Source of the DNA: Roseateles sp. YR242
Lineage (GTDB): Bacteria; Pseudomonadota; Gammaproteobacteria; Burkholderiales; Burkholderiaceae_C
Length of the DNA: 64,000 bases
NCBI RefSeq assembly: GCF_900109745.1
Contig: NZ_FOAV01000006.1
Coordinates: 1-64,000, forward strand
Direction: 5' to 3'
Shown here in pieces: positions 24,984-32,815 of the stretch; the stretch's first letter is position 1; each line of letters starts with the position of its first letter. The position numbers and the translations under genes were made by a program. The notes under the pieces are model-generated. The model was not told the DNA's origin, did not search any database, and saw nothing but the letters and a program-made list of their open reading frames with translations.

Positions 24984-26105
24984 ATGGCCGAGTCTCCTGA
25001 AACCTCTCCCCGCAACGCTGCCGCCCCCACCCCCGCCATCGCCCAGCGATGGGACGTGTTCTGCCGTGTCATCGACAACCACGGCGATCTGGGCGTGTGC
25101 CTGCGCCTGGCGCGTGACCTGGCCGCGCGCGGACAGCAGGTGCGGCTGTGGTGCGACAACCTCGGCGCACTCACCTGGATGCAACCCACGGCCATTCCCG
25201 GCGTGCAGGCCCTGCCCTGGGAACAAAGCGAAAACGCCGCGCCGGCAGACGTGGTGATCGAGACCTTCGGCTGCGAGCCGCCCGCGCCTTATCTCGCTGC
25301 CATGGCAGCGCGCTGCACCGCGCCGGTCTGGATCAATCTCGAATACCTCAGCGCCGAGGACTATGTCGAGCGCAGCCATGGCTTGCAGTCGCCGCAGTTC
25401 TCAGGCCCCGGCAAGGGCCTGACCAAATGGTTCTTCTACCCGGGGTTCACCACCCGCACCGGTGGTCTGCTGCGCGAACCTGGCCTCGTGGATCAGGTCC
25501 AGACTCACCAAGACGCCCTTTGGCTGGCCGAACGGGGCTGGGGCCGCGAACCCGGCGAGCGGGTATTGAGCCTGTTCGCCTACCCCCAGGCACCTTGGGA
25601 CGGCTTGCTGGACGCCCTGCCCGGCCGCTGGCGACTGCTTCTGTGCCCCGGCGCCGGACAACAGGCCGTACCCCCGCGGCTGCGGCCCGGGCAGCGGCAT
25701 GTCTGCCTGCCCTACCTCAGCCAGGCCGACTACGACCGTCTGCTCTGGTCCTGCGACCTGAACCTGGTGCGCGGCGAAGACTCCTTTGTCCGGGCGCAAT
25801 GGGCCGGCCAGCCCATGCTGTGGCAGATCTACTTCCAGGACGACGGGGCCCACAGTCCCAAGCTGGGAGCCTTCCTCGACCGCGCCTGGGAAGGCTCGGA
25901 CGCCGCCCTGCGGGCCGACTGGCTGGCGCTGAACCGTGCCTGGAATGGCCTGGCGCCCTGGGAGCACAGCGCGCGTGCGGCGCTGGACAGCCTCCCCGCC
26001 GCCCGTGGCCAGTCATGCACCTGGCGTGCCAAATTGATGGAACAGGCGGATCTCGTCACCCAGCTCATGGGCTTTGCTTTGGGCAAGGCGGGGGTTTCGA
26101 GCTAG
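24984..26105 (+). CDS. earP: EF-P arginine rhamnosyltransferase EarP
   Basis: Transfers rhamnose from dTDP-rhamnose to Arg32 of elongation factor P. The 373-aa protein starts [11 protein letters not shown] at 24984. Family features: the N-terminal [21 protein letters not shown] (residues 23-43) with the conserved Asp-Asn-His-Gly-Asp, then [18 protein letters not shown], and the C-terminal nucleotide-sugar site around [15 protein letters not shown] and WQIYFQDD. Directly upstream of its substrate gene efp, as in other Arg32-type bacteria. Divergent from uvrC. Confidence 0.93.
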   Translation: MAESPETSPRNAAAPTPAIAQRWDVFCRVIDNHGDLGVCLRLARDLAARGQQVRLWCDNLGALTWMQPTAIPGVQALPWEQSENAAPADVVIETFGCEPPAPYLAAMAARCTAPVWINLEYLSAEDYVERSHGLQSPQFSGPGKGLTKWFFYPGFTTRTGGLLREPGLVDQVQTHQDALWLAERGWGREPGERVLSLFAYPQAPWDGLLDALPGRWRLLLCPGAGQQAVPPRLRPGQRHVCLPYLSQADYDRLLWSCDLNLVRGEDSFVRAQWAGQPMLWQIYFQDDGAHSPKLGAFLDRAWEGSDAALRADWLALNRAWNGLAPWEHSARAALDSLPAARGQSCTWRAKLMEQADLVTQLMGFALGKAGVSS

Positions 26106-26290
26106 AATGCGAGGCTTTTCGCCGCACTGCCATGGTTGGCATGATCAGTGGGGGCGCCACACTGCCGGAGCACAGTACGGATCCGCAGGCTCAGGGAATG
26201 AGCATCTCAAGAGATGGTCATTTGACAGCCCCTTTTGGTGGGCACTGAACCGCATCCCAAGAACTGTCCCGGATTTTTCCCGGAATCATC

Positions 26291-26845
26291 ATGAAGATTG
26301 CTCAAGAAATTCGCGCCGGCAACGTGATCATGCACGGCAAGGACCCGATGGTCGTGCTGAAGACCGAATACAGCCGCGGTGGCCGCAATGCCGCCACGGT
26401 CCGTATGAAGCTCAAGAGCCTGCTGAACAATTCGGGCACTGAAGTCGTCTTCAAGGCCGACGACAAGATGGACCAGATCATCCTCGAGAAGAAGGATTGC
26501 ACCTACTCCTACTTCGCCGACCCGATGTATGTGTTCATGGACACCGAGTACAACCAGTACGAAGTGGAAGCCGAAAACATGGGCGAAGCCATCAACTACC
26601 TGCAAGACGGCATGGAAGTTGAAGTGGTGTTCTATGACGGCAAGGCCATCTCCGTGGAACTGCCCACCAGCGTGGTGCGTGAAGTGACCTGGACCGAGCC
26701 GGCCGTCAAGGGCGACACCTCGGGCAAGGTGCTCAAGCCTGCCAAGATCGCCACCGGTTTCGAAATCCCCGTGCCCATCTTCGTGGCCCAGGGCGACAAC
26801 ATCGAAATCGACACCCGTACGAACGAGTACCGCAAGCGCGTCTGA
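26291..26845 (+). CDS. efp: Translation elongation factor P, Arg32 type
   Basis: 184-aa factor that rescues ribosomes stalled at polyproline motifs. The modification loop reads EYSRGGRNA, which by counting from the first Met places Arg at residue 32, the residue rhamnosylated by EarP, instead of the Lys34 of E. coli-type EF-P. The OB domains follow ([16 protein letters not shown], then VQGD-like [21 protein letters not shown] at the C-terminus). The gene lies 185 bp after earP. Transcription ends at a strong terminator (26889-26917). Confidence 0.96.
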   Translation: MKIAQEIRAGNVIMHGKDPMVVLKTEYSRGGRNAATVRMKLKSLLNNSGTEVVFKADDKMDQIILEKKDCTYSYFADPMYVFMDTEYNQYEVEAENMGEAINYLQDGMEVEVVFYDGKAISVELPTSVVREVTWTEPAVKGDTSGKVLKPAKIATGFEIPVPIFVAQGDNIEIDTRTNEYRKRV

Positions 26846-26888
26846 CCCTCAGATCCGCTTGAAGCGCCCTTTTTCACAGGGCGCCATC

Positions 26889-26917
26889 AAAAAAAGCAGC
26901 CTGCGGGCTGCTTTTTT
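26889..26917 (+). terminator. Rho-independent terminator of efp
   Basis: AAAAAAGCAGCC, a short TGC loop, and GGGCTGCTTTTTT make an A-tract/stem/T-tract terminator that is symmetric and probably bidirectional. A further small hairpin (GCGCCC / GGGCGC) lies at 26863-26884. Confidence 0.85.
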
Positions 26918-26940
26918 ATTGCCCCTGGCACCCACCCCGG

Positions 26941-26980
26941 AGCGCCCCGGAGCACCCCGGAGCACCTCGAAGCATCGCCC
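26941..26980. repeat. 10-bp tandem repeat downstream of efp
   Basis: Four consecutive 10-bp units in exact register: AGCGCCCCGG, AGCACCCCGG, AGCACCTCGA, AGCATCGCCC (increasingly degenerate). Non-coding spacer between efp and the convergent Lys-rich protein gene. Confidence 0.7.
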
Positions 26981-27000
26981 AGAAATGCCGACGTTTGGGA

Positions 27001-27040
27001 CCTGCGGCAATCAGCCGCAATCAGCCGCAATCAGCCACGA
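27001..27040. repeat. Second 10-bp tandem repeat, overlapping the 3' end of the Lys-rich protein gene
   Basis: Units of TCAGCCGCAA in 10-bp register (27011-27030, with diverged flanking units). The TGA stop of the gene at 27031-27390 lies in the last unit. Twenty bases separate it from the GC-rich 10-bp repeat at 26941-26980. Confidence 0.7.
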
Positions 27041-27390
27041 TGAGGCACCTGATGCTTGGTCGACACTTTGGGAGTCGCCGTATGGGTGCGGTGGGTCGGC
27101 GACCCTTGATGCTTGTCTGGCACCGCCTTGCGCGTGCGCTTGGCCACCTTGGTCGGCTTGCTCGCCGGCTTGCTGACGGACTTCTTGGCCGACTTCCTGG
27201 CCACCACCTTCTTCGGCGCTGCCTTCTTCTTTGGCGCCACCTTCTGGGCGCCACCGGGCTGCGCCTGATGCGAACCCGCCACCGCCGGTGCGGTCAGATC
27301 ATGCTGCGCCAACGCAGGGGCCGCCACCAGCGCGGACACACCCAGGGCAGCGCCGAGCACGGCCTTCTTGATCACAGACATCGATGTCAT
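27031..27390 (-). CDS. Exported Lys/Ala/Pro-rich protein, histone H1-like
   Basis: 119 aa from the ATG at 27390, which has GAGG upstream; the frame is open earlier but not conserved. Residues 1-28 form a signal peptide (AVLGAALGVSALVAAPALA, cleavage after ALA). The mature part is a low-complexity basic chain: KVAPKKKAAPKKVVARKSAK and further KKS/KPA repeats resembling histone H1 tails, then a His/Thr/Pro-rich end (PTHRTHTATPKVSTKHQ). No catalytic domain. A polycation in the periplasm might bind DNA, LPS or peptidoglycan; this is inference. Confidence 0.7.
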   Translation of the reverse strand: MTSMSVIKKAVLGAALGVSALVAAPALAQHDLTAPAVAGSHQAQPGGAQKVAPKKKAAPKKVVARKSAKKSVSKPASKPTKVAKRTRKAVPDKHQGSPTHRTHTATPKVSTKHQVPHRG

Positions 27391-27454
27391 GAATACCTCA
27401 AATTGAAACAAGCCCGACACTGATCGGAGGGGAATCCGGGTGCGACCACTGGCC

Positions 27455-28315
27455 TCAGACAAATTCCCCTTGTCGCAGCCATTTCGTCGCCACCCACTTC
27501 TCACCTTCCAGCACTGGCGCGCCGCCGTGCAGGGTGAGCGTGCCAGGCTCCGGCCGGTCATAGCTGAAGAACACGGCATTGCCCTTTTGCGCCATCACGT
27601 CCAGCTTGACGTCCGGGAACACCGTGGCACCACCCCGGGTCGGCGTGTTCAGATACATCACCAAGGTGCCCACACGCTGGCCGCCACGCTGAAGGATGGC
27701 CTTGCTGCTGGCATGCCGGGGGTCGAAATAGTCATAGTGCGGCTGGTACTCGGCGCCCGCACGGTAGCGCAGCACCTGCAGGCCCTCGCCATTGCGCAGC
27801 GGCCAGTTGACCAGCGCAGCGATGCGTGCCTCGACGCGTGCCACCACATCGAACTCACCACGTTCGAAGAACATGCCTTCGCTGGTCCGCGCCGCATTGA
27901 CCTCGCTGCCCTCCTTCTGGGAGGCCACCGTCTCAGAACGCGCCAGGCGCGCGCTGGCAGCGGCTGTGATGGCATCACACTCCTCTTCCGTGAGCAACCC
28001 GCCAAACACGATCACCCGGGGCCGCTGCAAAGTCATCAACACCTGCACACGGTGACCATCGGGCAGCAGCACCGAGCGGTGGTCCCCCAGGTCGGGTTCC
28101 GGCACCGAGCCAGGCTGAACCACGGGCTCAGCGACCGCCGGGAGCGCCAGCGCGGGCTCGGCCGACGGGTGTTCCTCCAGCGCCTGGCGCGCCAGGTCCG
28201 GTTGCCAGCCACTGCTCAACATGGCCTGGTAAAGCGCTTCACGGGTGATCCCGTTGTGCAGTTGCGCCTCGATCCATTGGCGCAGTTCGACGGTGAGATA
28301 TTGCGAGCTGTTCAT
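27455..28315 (-). CDS. 2OG-Fe(II) oxygenase, prolyl 4-hydroxylase-like
   Basis: 286-aa dioxygenase. An N-terminal helical part (WIEAQLHNGITREALYQAML, residues 14-33) is followed by a linker and the P4H catalytic domain from about residue 95. The double-stranded beta-helix has the iron ligands: HxD in YQPHYDYFDP, and the distal His in TLTLHGGAPV. The 2-oxoglutarate-binding Lys is likely the one in EKWVATKWLRQ. FFERGEFDVVARVEARIA and GTLVMYLNTPTRGGATVFP match alpha-subunit P4H domains. The bacterial substrate is unknown; EF-Tu and secreted Pro-rich proteins are precedents elsewhere. Confidence 0.87.
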   Translation of the reverse strand: MNSSQYLTVELRQWIEAQLHNGITREALYQAMLSSGWQPDLARQALEEHPSAEPALALPAVAEPVVQPGSVPEPDLGDHRSVLLPDGHRVQVLMTLQRPRVIVFGGLLTEEECDAITAAASARLARSETVASQKEGSEVNAARTSEGMFFERGEFDVVARVEARIAALVNWPLRNGEGLQVLRYRAGAEYQPHYDYFDPRHASSKAILQRGGQRVGTLVMYLNTPTRGGATVFPDVKLDVMAQKGNAVFFSYDRPEPGTLTLHGGAPVLEGEKWVATKWLRQGEFV

Positions 28316-28354
28316 GATGCTGGCCCGTTCCCTGAGGGTGCTCCTGTCAATCGT

Positions 28355-29140
28355 TCAGTCCACCAGCCGCCGGCGAAACACCAGGCGGTCCGGGGTACTG
28401 ACTTCCGAGGCATAAGCGTAGCCGTCCGCCGCGAAGTCCTGCAGCGCAGCTGGTGTCTGGATGTGATTCTGGATGGCGTAGCGCGCCATCAATCCCCGCG
28501 CCCGCTTGGCGAAGAAACTGATGATCTTGTAGCGGCCACCCTTCCAGTCTTCAAACTGGCATTCGATGACCCGGGGCTTGAGCGCCGGGCGGGCCGCCGC
28601 CTTGAAATACTCCTGGGAGGCCAGGTTCACGATCACCGGCGTCTGCAGCTGGATGCTGCGTTCATTGAGGTGGTCAGCAATGGCGTCACCCCAGTAGGCG
28701 TACAGGTTCTTGCCCTTGGGGTTGGCCAGCGCGGTGCCCATTTCCAGCCGGTAGGGCTGAAGCCGATCCAGCGGCCGCAGCACGCCATACAGGCCGGACA
28801 GGATGGCCAGGTGCTGCTGGGCCCATTGCAGATCGGCCAGGCTTAGCGTGGCTGCCTGCAGGCCGTCATACACATCCCCATTGAAGGCCAGCACGGCGGG
28901 CTTGCTGTTCTCGTCCGTGAAGCGGGGGGACCAGGCGGCATAACGCGCCAGGTTGAGGGAGGCCAGAGCGTCGGAGATGTCCATCATCCCGGCGATATCG
29001 GCCTGGCTCCTGGTCTTCAGCAGCTCGATCAGCGCGGCAGCCTGGGGAATGAAATGCGGCGGCGCCGACAGCGCACCCACCTCGGCCGGGGTGGGCGTGT
29101 CGTAGTCCAGCGACTTGGCGGGGGAGATCACATACAACAT
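28355..29140 (-). CDS. yaaA: Peroxide stress protein YaaA (DUF328)
   Basis: 261 aa from MLYVISPAKSLDYDTP at 29140, the family N-terminus. Additional hallmarks: NGDVYDGLQAATLS near residue 75, LSGLYGVLRPLDRLQPYRLEM near 105, and VIECQFEDWKGGRYKIISFF near 195. By family knowledge it limits Fenton damage under peroxide stress by lowering free iron. Complete, and transcribed with the 2OG oxygenase just downstream (40-bp gap). Confidence 0.93.
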   Translation of the reverse strand: MLYVISPAKSLDYDTPTPAEVGALSAPPHFIPQAAALIELLKTRSQADIAGMMDISDALASLNLARYAAWSPRFTDENSKPAVLAFNGDVYDGLQAATLSLADLQWAQQHLAILSGLYGVLRPLDRLQPYRLEMGTALANPKGKNLYAYWGDAIADHLNERSIQLQTPVIVNLASQEYFKAAARPALKPRVIECQFEDWKGGRYKIISFFAKRARGLMARYAIQNHIQTPAALQDFAADGYAYASEVSTPDRLVFRRRLVD

Positions 29141-29324
29141 GGCGGCGATTGTCGCCGAGCCCTTCGCGCCTGTGATCAAGACCTGTCCCTGGGATGGCAG
29201 CAGAGCGATCTGCATGGCGCACTGCAGGACACACTTGGCGACACACTGACCCGCGCCAGGCCGTCCCGCCGCCCCCGCCCTGGCGGGGAAGCCACACCAC
29301 CAGAAGGCAGGACAGCAGAAAGCA

Positions 29325-29349
29325 GAAGGCCGCCCTGCAGGCGGCCTTC
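29325..29349 (-). terminator. Terminator hairpin after tolC
   Basis: Perfect 10-bp arms GAAGGCCGCC (29325-29334) and GGCGGCCTTC (29340-29349) with a 5-nt loop, 17 bp after the tolC stop. On the minus strand it is followed by TGCTTTCTGC, a weak T tract. Confidence 0.55.
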
Positions 29350-29365
29350 ATGTCGCCGGTGTGGC

Positions 29366-30712
29366 TCAGCGCGCCAGCAGGCCGTTGATGGCGGTCACAT
29401 CTTCCGGACGCAGTTGGCCGGAGGCCTGGCGCAGCTTGAGGCTGTTCACCAGCACGTCATATCGGGCCTTGGCCAGGTCGCGTTGCGTGGTGTAGAGCTG
29501 GGTCTGCGCATTCAGCACATCCAGGTTGACCCGCACCCCCACCTTGTAGCCCAACTGCGTGGCTTCCAGGGCGAGCTTGGAGGAGGCCTCCGCCGCTTCA
29601 TAGGCCTGCACCTGCGCCTGCAGCGACTGCACCCCGAAGAAGGCGCGCTTGGTGCCCTCCTCCACACTGCGGCGGGCAAAGTCCAGGTCATTGCGGGACT
29701 TCTCTTCCAGCGCGACGGTCTCGCGAATGCGATTGGTGATGGCACCACCGCTGTAGATGGGCATGTTCACCGCCACCGCAGCCGTCGCATTGGTCACGTT
29801 GCCGGTGTAGCTCAGGCCGGTGCCGGTCTGGCGTTGAGCGCCAAAGGTACCGGTCAGGTCCACGGTCGGCAGGCGGCCGGCCTTGGCCTTGTCAATCTCC
29901 AGGCGGGCCACGTCCAGGCCCAGTCGGGCCTTGCGGATCGCCGGGTGGCCGTCCTGCCCCGTGTTGACCCAGGGGTCCACGGTGCTCGGCGTCACGGGGG
30001 GCAATGCCACCGGGGTGGCCAGCGGTCGCGGCGCCACGCCCACACGGCCCACCAGTTGATCCAGCGTCACACCCTTGACGCGCAGGTCGTTGTCCGCGGC
30101 CAGTTCCTGGGCGGTGGCCAGGTCGTAGCGCGCCTGGGCTTCGCGGGTGTCGGTGATGGTGGCCGTACCCACCTCGAAATTGCGCTTGGCCGAGGCCAGC
30201 TGCTCGGCAATCGCGGCCTTGTTGGCGCGCGATGTGGAGAGCGCATCCTGCGCCGCCAGCACGTCGAAGTAGGCGGTGGCGATGCGGATGATCAGGTCCT
30301 GCTCGGCCGTATCCAGGTCGGACTGGGCCACTTCCACGTTCTTGCGGGCCTGCTCGATGGTGACGCTGTTGCTGCGGTTGAACAGTGCGTACGAGGCAGT
30401 CAGGCCGGCGGTGGTCACGGTGTTGCCGAAGCGGTCGCGCGACACGCTGTTGGGCGGATCCGTCTCGGTGCGCGTGGCGCTGGCGCCCACACCCAGCGTG
30501 GGTTTGTTGAGGGCTTCGGCCTGGCCCAATTGGTACTGGGCGGCATCGGCGATGGCGCGGGCGGCCAGGTAGGTCGCGTCATAACCACGTGCCGCGTCGT
30601 ACACCTCCTGCAGGCTTTGCGCGTGGACCGCGCCGGCCAGGCCTAGGGCGGCCATCAACAGCGTCATCCGCGGCAGACGGCGGGTCAGGGGCGTACGGCG
30701 ATCAGCGGCCAT
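29366..30712 (-). CDS. tolC: TolC-family outer-membrane efflux/secretion channel
   Basis: 448 aa. Signal peptide with cleavage after VHA (about residue 30), then SLQEVYDAARGYDATYLAAR, the usual TolC start. Two OEP repeats are visible as long heptad-rich helices (VEVAQSDLDTAEQDLIIRIA and SIEEGTKRAFFGVQSLQAQV-like segments). The protein ends GQLRPEDVTAINGLLAR. It forms the trimeric outer-membrane duct for RND or type I systems; no pump genes are adjacent. It follows the rhodanese and pcm-like genes on the same strand, a recurring Burkholderiales arrangement. Confidence 0.92.
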   Translation of the reverse strand: MAADRRTPLTRRLPRMTLLMAALGLAGAVHAQSLQEVYDAARGYDATYLAARAIADAAQYQLGQAEALNKPTLGVGASATRTETDPPNSVSRDRFGNTVTTAGLTASYALFNRSNSVTIEQARKNVEVAQSDLDTAEQDLIIRIATAYFDVLAAQDALSTSRANKAAIAEQLASAKRNFEVGTATITDTREAQARYDLATAQELAADNDLRVKGVTLDQLVGRVGVAPRPLATPVALPPVTPSTVDPWVNTGQDGHPAIRKARLGLDVARLEIDKAKAGRLPTVDLTGTFGAQRQTGTGLSYTGNVTNATAAVAVNMPIYSGGAITNRIRETVALEEKSRNDLDFARRSVEEGTKRAFFGVQSLQAQVQAYEAAEASSKLALEATQLGYKVGVRVNLDVLNAQTQLYTTQRDLAKARYDVLVNSLKLRQASGQLRPEDVTAINGLLAR

Positions 30713-30756
30713 GAGGCTTCCTCGTGTCTATGTAATATTCTCGAACAGGCGATGGA

Positions 30757-31086
30757 TCAATACCGCGGCACCGACGGGTCGATCTCCCGCGACCAGGCGT
30801 CGATGCCGCCGGCGAGGTTATAGACCACATCGAAGCCCTGTCGCGAAAGAAATGCGACGACCTGCAGACTTCGGACCCCGTGATGGCAATAAACGGCGAT
30901 GGGCTGCTTGGGGTCCAGCGTCTGCAATTGCGACGGGATATCCCCCATCGCCACATGTGCCCAGGCAAGACCCGGCACATCGATACGTGCCAGCGCGACC
31001 TCCCAGGGCTCCCGCACGTCCAGCAACAGCGGCGCGGGCACCTGCCGGGCCCATGCCTGGAGTTCCTGGACATTCAGTTCCTGCAT
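30757..31086 (-). CDS. Rhodanese-domain sulfurtransferase
   Basis: 109-aa single-domain rhodanese. It has LLLDVREPWEVALARI (residues 20-35) and the active-site loop YCHHGVRS, with the catalytic Cys near residue 67, followed by YNLAGGIDAWSREIDP. The loop (CHHGVRS) is of the ThiI/YgaP-like bacterial type. It may supply persulfide sulfur; the partner is unknown. It sits between the pcm-like gene (21-bp gap) and tolC. Confidence 0.9.
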   Translation of the reverse strand: MQELNVQELQAWARQVPAPLLLDVREPWEVALARIDVPGLAWAHVAMGDIPSQLQTLDPKQPIAVYCHHGVRSLQVVAFLSRQGFDVVYNLAGGIDAWSREIDPSVPRY

Positions 31087-31107
31087 CGCGCCGTTCAGCT
31101 GCAGCGT

Positions 31108-31761
31108 TCAGAAATGGAAGTGCGAGCCGGTATCAAAGCCCGGCAGGCGCTCCACCACTGTCTCAAACAGGTTTTCGTGCCGGAACTCGCGCTCGCCGGT
31201 CCGGTAGATGATCTGCGCCACCATGGCCGGCTCGTCGCCGACGATCGCCGCCAGGCGGCCGCCGATCTTGAGCTGGTCCAGCAGCAGCTGCGGCACCTGG
31301 TGCACCGAGCCCGCCAGCAGGATGACGTCGAACGGCGCCTCGCCGGGCAGGCCCTGGGTGCCATCGCCCTCGACGACCGTGACGTTCAACACCCCCGCGC
31401 GACGCAGCGACTCGCGCGCCTGCGTGGCCAGCACGGGATCACGCTCGATGGTGTGCACGTGCTGCACTTTGTAACCCAGCAGTGCGGCCACATAGCCGGT
31501 GCCCGTGCCGATCTCCAGCACCTTTTCGTGGCGCTTGACCTGCAGCTCCTGCATCCAGCGTGCTTCCACCCGGGGCGGCAGCATGTGGCGGCCATGGCCC
31601 AGCGGCAGCTCGACGTCGGTGAAGGCCACATCGCGGTGGGCGGCGGGGACGAAGTCCTCACGCTTCACGACGGCCAGCAGTTCCAGCACGGAGGTATCCA
31701 GCACATCCCAGGGGCGGATCTGCTGCTCGATCATGTTGAAGCGGGCTTTTTCGAAGTTCAT
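31108..31761 (-). CDS. Protein-L-isoaspartate O-methyltransferase family protein (second copy)
   Basis: 217-aa SAM-dependent methyltransferase, starting MNFEKARFNMIEQQIRPWDV, the form typical of the tolC-linked Pcm-like clade. The SAM motif is VLEIGTGTGYVAALLG. ELPLGHGRHMLPPRVEAR replaces the usual [10 protein letters not shown] motif, so the substrate-binding loop differs from true Pcm (compare 8050-8904) and the substrate may not be isoaspartate. First gene of a pcm-like/rhodanese/tolC unit. A tetR-type gene lies upstream on the same strand. Confidence 0.87.
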   Translation of the reverse strand: MNFEKARFNMIEQQIRPWDVLDTSVLELLAVVKREDFVPAAHRDVAFTDVELPLGHGRHMLPPRVEARWMQELQVKRHEKVLEIGTGTGYVAALLGYKVQHVHTIERDPVLATQARESLRRAGVLNVTVVEGDGTQGLPGEAPFDVILLAGSVHQVPQLLLDQLKIGGRLAAIVGDEPAMVAQIIYRTGEREFRHENLFETVVERLPGFDTGSHFHF

Positions 31762-31809
31762 GTCCAGGTCCTTCCGGTGGCCCCATGGCGCACCGATGCG
31801 GGCGGTATT

Positions 31810-32493
31810 CTAGGCGCCGACGAGCAGGTTGCCCTCGTTGGGCGGGCGGTTGAGAAGTCCCTTGAAAAGCAGCTCCAGGTGGAGCGCGATCACGGCCTCC
31901 GGATCTTTCTTGGGTCCGAGCTCCAGTCCGCAGGCGCCCATGGAGTGCTGATGCAGCACCAGATGCAGGATGGGGCCGATCAGCACATGCACGGCAGCAT
32001 CCGGGTCCACCGGGCGGAATTCCCCGCTGGCCACGCCGCGGCGGATCACTTCCGCCAGCATGGCGCAGCTCGGTTCGATCACCTCCTCCACGTAGAACGC
32101 GGCAATCTCCGGGAAGTTACGGGCCTCGGCCAGCATGATCTTCATGATCCCGCCAGCGGCGGTCAGCCCCAGGCGGGCCCACCATTCACGCATCATCCAC
32201 ACCAGCAGGTCCGTCATCGGCCCCTGGTGCTTGTCCAGCTCCTCCCGGCCCTCGGCGATCTTGCTGCCCAGGGATTCACGGATGACGGCCTTGAACAGCT
32301 CTTCCTTGGAGGGGTAGTAGAGATACAGCGTGCCCTTGGACACACCGGCGCGCACCGCCACCTCCTCGGACCGGGTGGCCGCGAAGCCCTTTTCGACAAA
32401 CAGCGCCAGGGCCGCATCCAGCAATTCCTGCGGGCGGGCCTCCTTGCGCCGTTGACGCACCGGTAGCGGTTGCTTGGCTTGGGACATATTCAT
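31810..32493 (-). CDS. TetR-family transcriptional regulator
   Basis: 227 aa from MNMSQAKQPLPVRQRRKEA at 32493. The N-terminal HTH is canonical (LLDAALALFVEKGFAAT, then RAGVSKGTLYLYYPSKEELF, residues 25-70). The C-terminal ligand/dimer domain (residues 85-220) resembles the TetR_C group found with RND pump regulators (IEPSCAMLAEVIRRGVASGEF). A 7-bp inverted repeat overlapping its own start codon (32493-32512) is a probable autoregulatory operator. The genes it controls are not evident; pcm/rhodanese/tolC downstream or a distant pump are candidates. Confidence 0.9.
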   Translation of the reverse strand: MNMSQAKQPLPVRQRRKEARPQELLDAALALFVEKGFAATRSEEVAVRAGVSKGTLYLYYPSKEELFKAVIRESLGSKIAEGREELDKHQGPMTDLLVWMMREWWARLGLTAAGGIMKIMLAEARNFPEIAAFYVEEVIEPSCAMLAEVIRRGVASGEFRPVDPDAAVHVLIGPILHLVLHQHSMGACGLELGPKKDPEAVIALHLELLFKGLLNRPPNEGNLLVGA

Positions 32494-32512
32494 ACTGACT
32501 AACCGGTCAGTA
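32493..32512. promoter_or_regulatory. Probable TetR operator at the tetR start
   Basis: TACTGAC-TAACCG-GTCAGTA: perfect 7-bp arms and a 6-bp spacer, overlapping the first base of the tetR start codon. The GGTCAGT core is typical of operators for TetR-type pump repressors. Position and symmetry suggest autorepression. Confidence 0.65.
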
Positions 32513-32815
32513 CTGTAGCTTTCGCCTCGCCACCGAGCAAGCGGGGCAACACCAGGGCGATCATCTTCCGCCCTGGCGGTGATTGACTTGGTTCGTCGTC
32601 GCGACGCGGAAGCGGTCCAAAAGCTGTCCAAAAGCTGTCTTGAAGCCGTCGATAGCCTGTAGAGAGCCTGTCAATTGGCCCTCCGTACGTCATCCCACAT
32701 TCATTTGCGGGTATCCAACGGTGACGTGCGGGAAGAACGGGCTTCGCCGGCCGCTATCATGCGGCGGCCCCGCCCCGATGTCCGGAAAGCGGACGGAATC
32801 CATCTGGAGTTGACG
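32513..32815. other. Spacer between tetR and uppP
   Basis: About 300 bp between divergent genes, with no convincing ORF. It contains a direct 11-bp duplication GTCCAAAAGCT at 32615-32625 and 32626-32636, and a 10-bp palindrome CGTCGCGACG near 32597. Promoters for both genes should lie here, but I cannot pick -35/-10 boxes with confidence. Confidence 0.5.

Noticed and set aside
26222-26250. Sigma-70 promoter for efp (TTGACA at 26222)
   Set aside because: No acceptable -10 box at 16-18 bp, so it was not called.
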